A DNA stretch of 64,000 nucleotides from Pseudomonas khorasanensis (GTDB taxonomy: Bacteria; Pseudomonadota; Gammaproteobacteria; Pseudomonadales; Pseudomonadaceae). Of this stretch, positions 56,670 to 64,000 are shown piece after piece. The stretch lies in the NCBI RefSeq assembly GCF_014268505.2, contig NZ_JABWQP020000008.1, positions 155,125 to 219,124 of the forward strand. Reading direction: 5' to 3'. Under the pieces are notes generated by a model, which saw only the letters and a program-made list of their open reading frames with translations, had not been told where the DNA came from and did no database searches. Position 1 is the stretch's first letter. Each line of letters opens with the position of its first letter. A program made the position numbers and the translations under genes.

Positions 56670-57212
56670 ATGGCCCAGCCGTCCACTACCTATAAATTCG
56701 AACTGAACCTCACCGACCTCGATCGCAGTGTCTACGAGAGCGTAAAGCAGACCATCGCCCGTCATCCTTCGGAGACCGAAGAACGCATGACCGTGCGGCT
56801 GCTGGCCTACGCGCTCTGGTACAACGAGCAGTTGTCGTTTGGCCGTGGTCTGTCGGATGTGGATGAACCTGCCCTGTGGGAAAAAAGCCTGGACGACCGT
56901 GTCCTGCACTGGATCGAAGTCGGCCAGCCTGACGCCGATCGCCTGACCTGGTGCTCGCGTCGCACCGAGCGTACCAGTCTGCTGGCCTACGGCAGCCTGC
57001 GCGTGTGGGAAACCAAGGTGATCCCGGCGATCAAGAACCTGAAGAACGTCAACATCGCTTCGGTCCCGCAGGAAGTGCTGGAAACCCTCGCCAAGGACAT
57101 GCCCCGCGTCATCAAGTGGGACGTGATGATCAGTGAAGGGACAATCTTCGTCACTGATGATCGTGGTCAGCACGAAGTCCAGTTGCAATGGTTGCAAGGT
57201 GAACGCGGCTGA
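56670..57212 (+). CDS. yaeQ: YaeQ family protein
   Basis: 180 residues, normal for YaeQ. 'TYKFELNLTDLDRSVYESV', 'LAYALWYNEQLSFGRGLSD' and 'EDERTLLAYG'-type text ('TERTSLLAYGSLRVWETKVI') identify the family, which has a PD-(D/E)XK nuclease-like fold. Its biological role is unsettled. The start at 56670 follows the family; the frame is open 33 bp further. It lies 53 bp upstream of recJ. Confidence 0.93.
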   Translation: MAQPSTTYKFELNLTDLDRSVYESVKQTIARHPSETEERMTVRLLAYALWYNEQLSFGRGLSDVDEPALWEKSLDDRVLHWIEVGQPDADRLTWCSRRTERTSLLAYGSLRVWETKVIPAIKNLKNVNIASVPQEVLETLAKDMPRVIKWDVMISEGTIFVTDDRGQHEVQLQWLQGERG

Positions 57213-57265
57213 GTCGCGGCACTGCTGATATTTCCCACGTATTGAAGAGAAGTCTCCGTCACCCC

Positions 57266-58975
57266 ATGCGTATCGAACCTCGCCAACTGCCTGCCACGCT
57301 GCCATTCCTCGGTGATCTGCCGCCGCTCCTGACCCGCCTTTACGCGGCGCGGGGCGTGCAATCGGAGGCGGAACTGGACAAGAGTCTGGCGCGGCTGATT
57401 CCGTTTCAGCAGCTCAAGGGCATCGATGCGGCAGTGGATTTGCTGGTGACAGCATTGGAGCAGCGCCAGCGCATTTTGATCGTGGGCGACTTCGATGCGG
57501 ACGGCGCCACCGCCAGCACCGTCGGGGTGCTCGGTTTACGCCTGCTGGGCGCGGCCCATGTCGATTATCTGGTGCCAAACCGCTTCGAATATGGCTATGG
57601 CCTGACCCCGGAAATCGTCGAAGTGGCGCTCACCCGCGAGCCGCAGTTGCTGATCACGGTCGACAACGGCATCTCCAGCGTTGAAGGCGTCGCGGCGGCA
57701 AAGCGTGCGGGGCTCAAAGTGCTGATCACCGACCATCACTTGCCCGGCGATGAGCTGCCGCAGGCCGATGCGCTGGTCAATCCAAACCAGCCGGGCTGCG
57801 AATTTCCGAGCAAGGCGCTGGCCGGTGTCGGGGTGATTTTCTATGTATTGATGGCGTTGCGCGCGCGCCTGCGCAGCCTCGGCTGGTACGAGAGCAGGCC
57901 GCAGCCGAACATCGGTGAACTGCTGGATCTGGTCGCGCTGGGCAGCGTGGCCGACGTGGTGCCGCTGGATGCCAACAATCGCATCCTCGTACACCAGGGC
58001 CTGGAGCGGATTCGTGCAGGACGGGCGCGGCCGGGCATCAAAGCAATCCTTGAAGTGGCCAAGCGTGACGCTGCGCGGATTACCTCCACCGATCTCGGTT
58101 TTATCGTCGGCCCGCGTCTGAACGCGGCGGGGCGTCTGGACGACATGAGTCTGGGCATCGAGTGCCTGCTCACGGCAGACGCCAACATGGCCCGGGAGAT
58201 GGCCGCGCAACTGGACGGCATGAACCAGGACCGCAAATCCATCGAACAGGGCATGCAGCGTGAAGCGCTGGCCCAGCTCAAGGACTTGCCGGTTGAGTCG
58301 ATGCCGTTCGGCCTGTGCCTGTTTGATCCGGAATGGCATCAGGGCGTTATCGGCATCCTCGCGTCGCGCATGAAAGAGCGCTATTTCCGTCCGACTATCG
58401 CCTTCGCCGATGCCGGTGATGGTCTGCTCAAGGGTTCCGGGCGTTCGGTGCAGGGCTTCCATATTCGTGACGCGTTGAGCGTAGTGGCAGCGCAGCATCC
58501 GAATCTGATCGCCAAGTACGGGGGCCACGCGATGGCGGCCGGTCTGACTTTGCCGCAGGAGAACTTTGCGCTGTTTGCCGAGGCGTTTGACGCTGAGGTG
58601 CGTAGGCAACTTCGCGAGGAAGACCTCACTGGGCGCATGCTCTCGGACGGCACGCTGGCGGTCGAGGAGTTCCACCTTGAACTCGCTCGCGCTCTGCGCC
58701 ACGCCGGGCCATGGGGGCAGCACTTTCCGGAGCCGCTGTTCCATGGCGTGTTCCAGTTGGTCGAGCAGAGGGTGGTTGGCGAACGCCACCTCAAAGTGGT
58801 GCTGAAAAGCGAATGTGGCTCAGTGAAACTCGACGGCATTGCGTTCGGTATCGACCGGGATATCTGGCCGAACCCGACCATTCAATGGGTTGAGCTGGCT
58901 TACAAACTCGACGTCAACGAATTCCGCGGCAACGAGACGGTGCAATTGATGATTGCCCATATCGAACCGCGCTGA
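57266..58975 (+). CDS. recJ: Single-stranded-DNA-specific exonuclease RecJ
   Basis: 569 residues. DHH-family motifs: 'VGDFDADGATAS' (about 73-84), 'ITDHHLPGDELP' (DHH near 155) and 'LVALGSVADVVPLD'. The DHHA1 domain has 'SGRSVQGFHIRDAL' and 'KYGGHAMAAGLTLP', and the C-terminal OB domain ends 'NETVQLMIAHIEPR'. It degrades ssDNA 5' to 3' in RecFOR repair, mismatch repair and base excision. The ATG at 57266 agrees with family length. Confidence 0.97.
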   Translation: MRIEPRQLPATLPFLGDLPPLLTRLYAARGVQSEAELDKSLARLIPFQQLKGIDAAVDLLVTALEQRQRILIVGDFDADGATASTVGVLGLRLLGAAHVDYLVPNRFEYGYGLTPEIVEVALTREPQLLITVDNGISSVEGVAAAKRAGLKVLITDHHLPGDELPQADALVNPNQPGCEFPSKALAGVGVIFYVLMALRARLRSLGWYESRPQPNIGELLDLVALGSVADVVPLDANNRILVHQGLERIRAGRARPGIKAILEVAKRDAARITSTDLGFIVGPRLNAAGRLDDMSLGIECLLTADANMAREMAAQLDGMNQDRKSIEQGMQREALAQLKDLPVESMPFGLCLFDPEWHQGVIGILASRMKERYFRPTIAFADAGDGLLKGSGRSVQGFHIRDALSVVAAQHPNLIAKYGGHAMAAGLTLPQENFALFAEAFDAEVRRQLREEDLTGRMLSDGTLAVEEFHLELARALRHAGPWGQHFPEPLFHGVFQLVEQRVVGERHLKVVLKSECGSVKLDGIAFGIDRDIWPNPTIQWVELAYKLDVNEFRGNETVQLMIAHIEPR

Positions 58976-58989
58976 ACCCTGATTGCTTT

Positions 58990-59019
58990 TGTGGCGAGGG
59001 AGCAAGCTCGCTCGCCACA
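58990..59019. repeat. Single REP-like palindrome (GTGGCGAGGGAGC family)
   Basis: TGTGGCGAGGGAGCAAGCTC and GCTCGCCACA form one compact palindrome after recJ. The rest of the recJ-OYE gap to 59220 shows no gene. Confidence 0.8.
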
Positions 59020-59220
59020 GGTTCGGTGCCACTCAAAGAAAACGTCTTGAACCCTCCTTTCCCCTCGGTTGTCAACTAGGCTCTAAACACTGCTTGATTG
59101 GCCTTGTGACGTCTTGCCGAATTTTTTGCCCGCGGGGGCGGGCGCTGCGCCCTTTCACTGTCACTCGTCGACTTTTCAAACAGAACCCTGGAGCCTGCCC
59201 ACTGATTCGAGAGGTGCCCC

Positions 59221-60327
59221 ATGAGTCTGCTGCTTGAACCTTTTACCCTTCGCCAACTGACCCTGCCCAACCGCATCGCCGTCTCGCCCATGTGCCAGTA
59301 TTCGGCCGTTGACGGGCTGGCCAACGACTGGCATCTGGTGCACTTGGGCAGCCGTGCCGTGGGTGGTGCCGGTCTGGTCTTCACCGAAGCCATGGCGGTC
59401 ACGGCCGACGGGCGGATCACCGCCGAAGACCTCGGCCTGTGGAACGATGAACAAATCGCCCCGCTGCAACGCATCACCCGCTTCATCACTGCCCAGGGGG
59501 CCGTCGCCGGCATTCAACTCGCGCACGCCGGACGCAAGGCCAGCACCCACCGCCCATGGATCGGCAAGCACGGCAGCGTCAAGCCTGAGGATGGCGGCTG
59601 GACCCCGGTCGGCCCGTCACCAATCGCCTTCGACCCGCAGCACACGCAACCGAAGCAACTCGATGAGGCACAGATTGCCGATGTGATTCAGGCCTTCGTC
59701 GACGCGGCCAAACGCGCGTTGACGGCGGGTTTCAGTGTGGTTGAGGTGCATGCGGCGCACGGCTATCTGCTGCATCAGTTTCTGTCGCCATTGAGCAATC
59801 AGCGTCGGGATCAGTACGGCGGTTCATTTGAAAACCGAATCCGTCTGGTGCTGGAAGTCACCGAAGCGGTGCGAGCGGTATGGCCTGAGGAGCTGCCGGT
59901 ATTCGTCCGCGTCTCGGCCACCGACTGGGTAGAAGATGGCTGGAACCCGGACGAAACCGTAGAGCTGGCGCGTCGCCTGCACGCGTTGGGCGCGGATCTC
60001 ATCGATGTGTCTTCGGGCGGCACCGCGGCCAATGCGGAAATTCCGGTAGGGCCTGGTTATCAAACGCGCTTCGCCGAACGTGTCCGCAAGGAGTCAGGCA
60101 TCGCCACCGGTACTGTGGGAATGATTACCGAGCCCGCGCAGGCCGAGCACATTTTGCGAACGTGTCAGGCCGATATCATCTTCCTCGCCCGCGAGCTGCT
60201 GCGTGACCCGTACTGGCCGCTGCATGCCGACGATGACCTGGGAGGACGCAAAGCGGTGTGGCCTGCGCAGTACCAGCGCGCGACCCATCGTGATCAGCCG
60301 ATTCATGAGTCTGATCTGCGCGATTGA
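59221..60327 (+). CDS. Old yellow enzyme family NADH:flavin oxidoreductase (XenA/YqjM type)
   Basis: 368 residues, FMN-binding TIM barrel. Cys25 in 'SPMCQYSAVDG' marks the thermophilic-like XenA/YqjM class. The substrate histidines are 177 and 180 in 'VEVHAAHGYLLHQFLSPL'. 'QLAHAGRKAS' and 'RRDQYGGSFENRIRL' bind FMN. It reduces activated C=C bonds or nitro compounds with NAD(P)H. The physiological substrate is unknown. A strong terminator separates it from the convergent opgD. Confidence 0.94.
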   Translation: MSLLLEPFTLRQLTLPNRIAVSPMCQYSAVDGLANDWHLVHLGSRAVGGAGLVFTEAMAVTADGRITAEDLGLWNDEQIAPLQRITRFITAQGAVAGIQLAHAGRKASTHRPWIGKHGSVKPEDGGWTPVGPSPIAFDPQHTQPKQLDEAQIADVIQAFVDAAKRALTAGFSVVEVHAAHGYLLHQFLSPLSNQRRDQYGGSFENRIRLVLEVTEAVRAVWPEELPVFVRVSATDWVEDGWNPDETVELARRLHALGADLIDVSSGGTAANAEIPVGPGYQTRFAERVRKESGIATGTVGMITEPAQAEHILRTCQADIIFLARELLRDPYWPLHADDDLGGRKAVWPAQYQRATHRDQPIHESDLRD

Positions 60328-60345
60328 GCGCGATGCCAGAAAACA

Positions 60346-60380
60346 AAAAGCCCCGGCCAGTGATGGTCGGGGCTTTGTTT
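60346..60380. terminator. Terminator between the OYE gene and opgD
   Basis: AAAGCCCCGGCCA pairs with TGGTCGGGGCTTT and is flanked by A-rich and T-rich tracts, so it can act in both directions. Confidence 0.88.
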
Positions 60381-60415
60381 TGCCCGATGGAATTTGCGCT
60401 GCCTGAGCAAGCCTC

Positions 60416-60479
60416 TTCGCGAGCAGGCTCGCTCCCACATTTGGAATATGTACCCTGTGGGAGCGAGCCTGCTCGCGAA
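60416..60479. repeat. Inverted REP pair (GTGGGAGCGAGCCTGC family)
   Basis: TTCGCGAGCAGGCTCGCTCC faces GTGGGAGCGAGCCTGCTCGC across about 20 bases. It lies between the OYE gene and opgD. Confidence 0.88.
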
Positions 60480-60504
60480 CAACGCCAGAGCGGACTTCAA
60501 ACCC

Positions 60505-62133
60505 TCACGGATATTTACGCTTGTCCGGTGCCGGCGGGAAGTACTGGTACAACCACGTCTCGCTCAGCGTGCGGTCATTGGTGCGGATGAACAACCGCAG
60601 CTCCACCGGCTCGACGCTGTCGCTGGTCGGGTACCAGTCGAACAGAATCCGGTAACCCTTGATGTCGTCCAGCACCAACACGCTGAAGTCCTGCACCTTG
60701 CCGTGAGAGCACGTAACCACCGGCTCGATCCCCGTTCCTTGCGGCAAACGCTCCAGACCGCCACCATTGAAGTCCACGGCAAAGCGACGCGCCCAGACCG
60801 GCGGGTAATGCTCTCCCGGTGCCCAGCCTTCGACGAAGCCGCCCATGCCGGAACGGGTCGCATGCACCCGCGCCAATGGCGTGCCGACCGGGGGCAGGGC
60901 GCTCCAGTAGAGCTTGTAGCCGTAGTTCAGCGAATCCCCGGCCGCCACCGGTTTTTTCGGTGTCCAGAACGCCACGATGTTATCGAGGGTCTCGCCGGTT
61001 GTAGGAATTTCCAGCAAATCAATGGAGCCTTCGCCCCACGCGGTCGTAGGTTCTACCCACAGGCTCGGGCGTTTGCTGTACCAGTCCACGGTGTCCTGAT
61101 AGTTGGCGAACTCGTGATCGGTCTGTACCAGTCCGAAGCCTTTCGGGTCCTTGTCGGCAAACGCGTTGAATTGCAGCTTCGCCGGGTTGTTCAGCGGACG
61201 GCAGATCCACTCGCCGTTGCCACGCCACATCGCCAGGCGATCCGAATCGTGGATCTGCGGGTGGATGGTGTCGCACATGCGGCGCTCGTGGGTGCCGCAA
61301 CTGAACATGCTGGTCATCGGCGAAATGCCCAGTTGTTCTATGGCGGTACGCGCATTGATGTGCGCGTCGACCTCCATCACCACGCGCTCGGCCTGGCAAT
61401 CGATGTCGAAGCGATAGGCACCGGTGGCGCTTGGCGAGTCGAGCAGGGCGTACACCACGAAACGCGTGGCGTTCTTGTCCGGCGTTTCGAACCAGAATTT
61501 GGTGAAGTCAGGAAACTCTTCGCGCTTCTTCGCGTAGGTATCGATCGCCAGACCGCGTGCCGAGAGGCCATATTGGCCAGTGGCATCCACCGCGCGGAAG
61601 TAGCTCGCGCCGAGGAACGACACCACGTCATGACGATCCAGTTCCGGCGCCTTGAACAGCTTGAAGCCGGCAAAACCCAGATCGCCCTTGAGCTGCTGGG
61701 TGTCGACCGAAGTGTTTTCATAGTTGAACAGCGCCGGGCGGAAATGCACCTCGCGGGCCATGCGCGTCTTCGGATCGACGCTGTACATGCGCACCGGCTG
61801 ACGGAACCCCATGCCGACGTGGAAGAACTGCACGTCCAGTTGGCCCTTGTTCTCCTTCCACAACGAATGGTCGCCGTCGTAGCGAATCGCATTGAAATTT
61901 TGCGGAGTCATGGTCGCCAGCGTCGGCGGCAATACCTGCTTGGTGTCCTGATAAGCAGTGCCGGCCAGTTGCTTGGCCTGACGCTTGAGCGCTTCGAAGT
62001 CGAACGCTTGCGCCGCGCCATCGGCGGCGCCGCCATTGGCAGCCCAGGCGCGAGTGGCCAGAAGGCCTGTCGCCGACAAACCGGTGTAAGCCGCAATGGC
62101 CATGGACGCTTTGAGCAAATTCCTGCGGTGCAT
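60505..62133 (-). CDS. opgD: Glucan biosynthesis protein D (OpgD/MdoD), Tat-exported
   Basis: 542 residues. A twin-arginine signal 'HRRNLLKASMAIAAYTG' with an 'AWA' cleavage region (about residue 31) distinguishes OpgD from Sec-exported OpgG. The MdoG domain follows: 'FDFEALKRQAKQLAGTAYQ', 'EVHFRPALFNYENTSVDT' and 'GQYGLSARGLAIDT'. It shapes osmoregulated periplasmic glucans. The ATG at 62133 is chosen for the signal peptide; the open frame upstream is unsupported. Confidence 0.93.
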   Translation of the reverse strand: MHRRNLLKASMAIAAYTGLSATGLLATRAWAANGGAADGAAQAFDFEALKRQAKQLAGTAYQDTKQVLPPTLATMTPQNFNAIRYDGDHSLWKENKGQLDVQFFHVGMGFRQPVRMYSVDPKTRMAREVHFRPALFNYENTSVDTQQLKGDLGFAGFKLFKAPELDRHDVVSFLGASYFRAVDATGQYGLSARGLAIDTYAKKREEFPDFTKFWFETPDKNATRFVVYALLDSPSATGAYRFDIDCQAERVVMEVDAHINARTAIEQLGISPMTSMFSCGTHERRMCDTIHPQIHDSDRLAMWRGNGEWICRPLNNPAKLQFNAFADKDPKGFGLVQTDHEFANYQDTVDWYSKRPSLWVEPTTAWGEGSIDLLEIPTTGETLDNIVAFWTPKKPVAAGDSLNYGYKLYWSALPPVGTPLARVHATRSGMGGFVEGWAPGEHYPPVWARRFAVDFNGGGLERLPQGTGIEPVVTCSHGKVQDFSVLVLDDIKGYRILFDWYPTSDSVEPVELRLFIRTNDRTLSETWLYQYFPPAPDKRKYP

Positions 62134-62537
62134 AGATACAACCTGTCGTGTGCAATCCCGCGCCTTTCCTGGCACGTGCTGGATCAGAAATATCGGTTTG
62201 GACATGCCTTCGGCCAAACGCAACGGACTAGTAACAGATGCCGGCTAGCTTAAACCGTTCGATTGTCGAGCAAAAATGATTGATTACAAGGCTCGATGTG
62301 GCAATGAAACAAGACATGTCAGTATTTTTTCCGACAGGACTTTCTGATTTAGACGGCATATCTGCTTTTCTCGACTAATTACTCTAAATAACCCTTTTCA
62401 GCGCCGATTTAATTTCTATTCTATAGGCATGACCGGTCGCGAGCCTTCGCGCCGGTGGGGCACACGACGCTGCTGAAAGGGGCAGGGCGATGTGGTGGTT
62501 TAGCAGTTCTTTGACGTATTAGAGAAGGACATCGTCC
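62134..62537. other. AT-rich divergent opgD / small-gene intergenic region
   Basis: About 400 bp. By eye 62260-62430 is far richer in A and T than the rest of the window. No gene is visible. It must hold the opgD promoter (minus) and the promoter of the 62538 gene (plus). TAAA (62383-62386) followed 14 bases later by GCCGATTT (62401-62411 region) resembles a FliA site only weakly. Confidence 0.5.
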
Positions 62538-62723
62538 ATGACAAAAATACAAGGCATCACCGAAATGTTGGGCATCTTTCCTTGCTTGGGCGGCGGGCGC
62601 AGAAGACGCCGCCTCAATTCCGAGGAGTTGAAATTGGTGGAGCGTTATCGAGAGCTGTCGGAGAGTGATCGAATCGCGATGCGCTATCTGGTGGACGCGA
62701 TGAGGAGTGTTTCGAGGTTTTAA
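62538..62723 (+). CDS. Small arginine-rich protein of unknown function
   Basis: 61 residues. The N-terminal segment 'KIQGITEMLGIFPCLGGG' is weakly hydrophobic with one cysteine (Cys16). Five arginines (21-25) follow. The last 35 residues look helical ('SEELKLVERYRELSESDRIA', then 'MRYLVDAMRSVSRF') and recall the C-terminal tail of XRE-type regulators, without any DNA-binding domain. AGAAGGA lies ten bases upstream of the ATG, and a terminator follows within 20 bp. It is a free-standing unit. I do not recognise a family. Confidence 0.7.
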   Translation: MTKIQGITEMLGIFPCLGGGRRRRRLNSEELKLVERYRELSESDRIAMRYLVDAMRSVSRF

Positions 62724-62737
62724 ACCCTCAGCGGAGC

Positions 62738-62767
62738 AGGGGTAGGCTGTAAAGCCTGCCCTTTTTT
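62738..62767 (+). terminator. Terminator of the small gene
   Basis: GGGGTAGGCT pairs with AGCCTGCCC, followed by six T residues, 15 bp after the stop. Confidence 0.88.
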
Positions 62768-62902
62768 CTTTGCTTAGCGGTTAGGGCGGTCCCACTTTGG
62801 GTGTCGAGCAACATCTGGAAGCACACTCGCTCGATGGACAAGGGCACTTTCGAACTAGGCTGAGGGCCTTATAGATCCGATAACCTTGTTTGGAGGCGGA
62901 AC

Positions 62903-63622
62903 ATGAACACCCGTGGATTGCTCGATCAATTACTCAAGTCCGGGCAGGAAATGCTGCAAAACAAGGCCGGCGGCGCGCAAAACAAATCAACCGGCGGCGG
63001 CTTGGGCGGCTTGCTCGGCGGATCTTCCGGCAGCGGCCTCGGTGGCTTGCTCTCCGGCGCGGGCGGTGGTGCATTGGCGGCCGGCGCAATGGGGTTGCTG
63101 CTCGGTAATAAAAAGGTACGCAAGGTCGGCGGCAAAGTCGCGATCTACGGCGGCCTCGCCGCGTTGGGCGTGCTGGCCTACAAGGCTTACGGCAACTACA
63201 ACGCCCAAAAAGGCACCGCACCACAACGTGAACCACAAACCCTCGACCGCCTGCCACCAGCGCAAGTCGAGCAGCACAGCCAGGCGATTCTCAAAGCGTT
63301 GGTTGCTGCCGCGAAAGCCGACGGCCACATCGATGAGCGTGAGCGCGAACTGATCGAAGGCGAGTTCACAAAACTCGATAATGACCAGGAACTGCAGCAC
63401 TGGCTCCACGCCGAACTCAACAAACCCCTGGACCCTACCGACGTCGCCCGCGCGGCGAGTACGCCGGAAATGGCGGCAGAAATGTACATCGCCAGTGTGA
63501 TGCTGGTGGACGAGGAGAATTTCATGGAGAAGAGCTATCTGGATGAACTGGCGCGACAGTTGAAATTGGAGCCGGGGTTGAAGGTGGAGTTGGAGAAGCA
63601 GGTGCGGTTGGCGACGGTTTGA
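62903..63622 (+). CDS. DUF533 / TerB-like inner-membrane-associated protein
   Basis: 239 residues. A glycine-rich stretch (about 28-65, 'GGGLGGLLGGSSGSGLGG') leads into a hydrophobic segment (about 78-95). A TerB-like helical domain fills 120-239 ('AILKALVAAAKADGHIDERE', 'MYIASVMLVDEENFMEKSYL'). It matches the YebE/DUF533 family, whose function is not established and which in E. coli belongs to the envelope-stress response. GGAGG precedes the ATG by seven bases. Confidence 0.9.
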   Translation: MNTRGLLDQLLKSGQEMLQNKAGGAQNKSTGGGLGGLLGGSSGSGLGGLLSGAGGGALAAGAMGLLLGNKKVRKVGGKVAIYGGLAALGVLAYKAYGNYNAQKGTAPQREPQTLDRLPPAQVEQHSQAILKALVAAAKADGHIDERERELIEGEFTKLDNDQELQHWLHAELNKPLDPTDVARAASTPEMAAEMYIASVMLVDEENFMEKSYLDELARQLKLEPGLKVELEKQVRLATV

Positions 63623-63708
63623 TAGCGTGTTTAAGCGGGTGCCGCTGGTGTGGATGTCTGGGAAACAACCGGCGGCTTGCTGGTTGTGGTAACTGTCCCT
63701 GTGTAGCA

Positions 63709-64000
63709 TCGCTAGCGGACGGAAGGTTCCGGGTTCACAGACGTAGCTGCGGTGTGGTGCTCGTTGCTTTCCGCGATCAGGCGTTCGCCTTGCTATAGAA
63801 ATTCGGTGGTGTGGCCGTCAACGGTTTTTTTGATACGGCGGCCGAAAGCGTCGTATTTGTAGGACGCGGTGCTGCCTCCCGGCAGGCTGACGTTGCCAGT
63901 CGTAGCGGTATTCGGTGACGAGCTTCTGGCCGGTGCCGCGACGTTCACGAATCAGGTTGCCGTAGGCGTCGTAATCGTAGTGGCGGTCGCCTTGCATCAG
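63709..64000 (-). pseudogene. RHS-repeat gene remnant with frameshifts and a stop (continues past window)
   Basis: From the window edge the minus strand reads 'GDRHYDYDAYGNLIRERRG' and 'KLVTEYRYDW', typical YD/RHS repeats. Near 63890-63900 the frame jumps, and the next repeat 'LPGGSTASYKYDAFGRRI' is in another frame. That frame ends at a TAG (63793-63795) where RHS proteins usually have a tryptophan ('TTEFL' then stop, then 'QGERLIAES'). A third frame carries 'RSYVCEPGTFRPLA'. The core-toxin junction is gone. This is decay of a polymorphic-toxin RHS gene. Confidence 0.82.

Noticed and set aside
62383..62411. FliA (sigma-28) promoter before the small gene
   Set aside because: The two boxes match only partly and the spacing is one base short. 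Not strong enough to annotate.

Overview
The window is bacterial chromosome from a Pseudomonas of the fluorescens group. The evidence is the high GC content, the gene orders (yejK-hupP, pepA-holC-valS, lepA-lepB-rnc-era-recO-pdxJ, corB/ypjD next to ffh-rpsP-rimM-trmD-rplS, xerD-dsbC-hom-thrC), the DUF3509 gene, and many REP palindromes of several families typical of this group. Almost everything is core genome. I see no rRNA, tRNA, CRISPR array, prophage or intact insertion sequence.

Layout. 1-5.4 kb: the end of a CynX-type MFS transporter, an NTF2-fold protein, a GIY-YIG protein, a GST-like protein, a membrane-anchored glutaredoxin with yejK, and the HU gene hupP. 5.3-12 kb: minus-strand rlmF, valS, a holC-linked unknown gene, holC and pepA. 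12.3-14.5 kb: lptF-lptG (LPS export). 14.6-20.7 kb: lepA-lepB-rnc-era-recO-pdxJ (translation, secretion, RNA processing, repair, vitamin B6). 20.8-26.8 kb: mltF, divergent purL and a YqfO/NIF3-like gene. 27.2-34.4 kb: a complete N-acetylglucosamine uptake and catabolism operon on the minus strand (regulator, nagA, SIS-type deaminase, EIIA-HPr-EI fusion, IIBC permease), with a repressor-type promoter in front of the regulator. 34.6-40.5 kb: an L,D-transpeptidase, two Nudix enzymes, a gamma carbonic anhydrase-like protein, DUF1289, a VUT-family membrane protein, purT and an MHS-type transporter. 40.9-46.9 kb: corB-like, ypjD-like, ffh and the rpsP operon. 46.9-51.8 kb: xerD, dsbC, hom, thrC. 51.9-55.3 kb: an accessory patch with a sensor protein that lacks its kinase part, a degenerate receiver, DUF3509 and a TIGR02285-like periplasmic protein. 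55.3-62.1 kb: a CoA-transferase, yaeQ, recJ, an OYE flavoenzyme and opgD. 62.2-64 kb: a small arginine-rich protein of unknown function, a DUF533/TerB protein, and the decayed 3' end of an RHS gene running off the window.

The most unusual points are the kinase-less sensor paired with a receiver that lacks its conserved lysine, the small gene at 62538 with its own leader and terminator, the hairpin-rich leaders of hom and of the ffh-rpsP interval, the 30-codon frame that fills the lepB-rnc gap, the NagR-type operator with a distal inverted half, and the broken RHS remnant. None of these proves a new system. They are the places where the sequence is not explained by ordinary core annotation.
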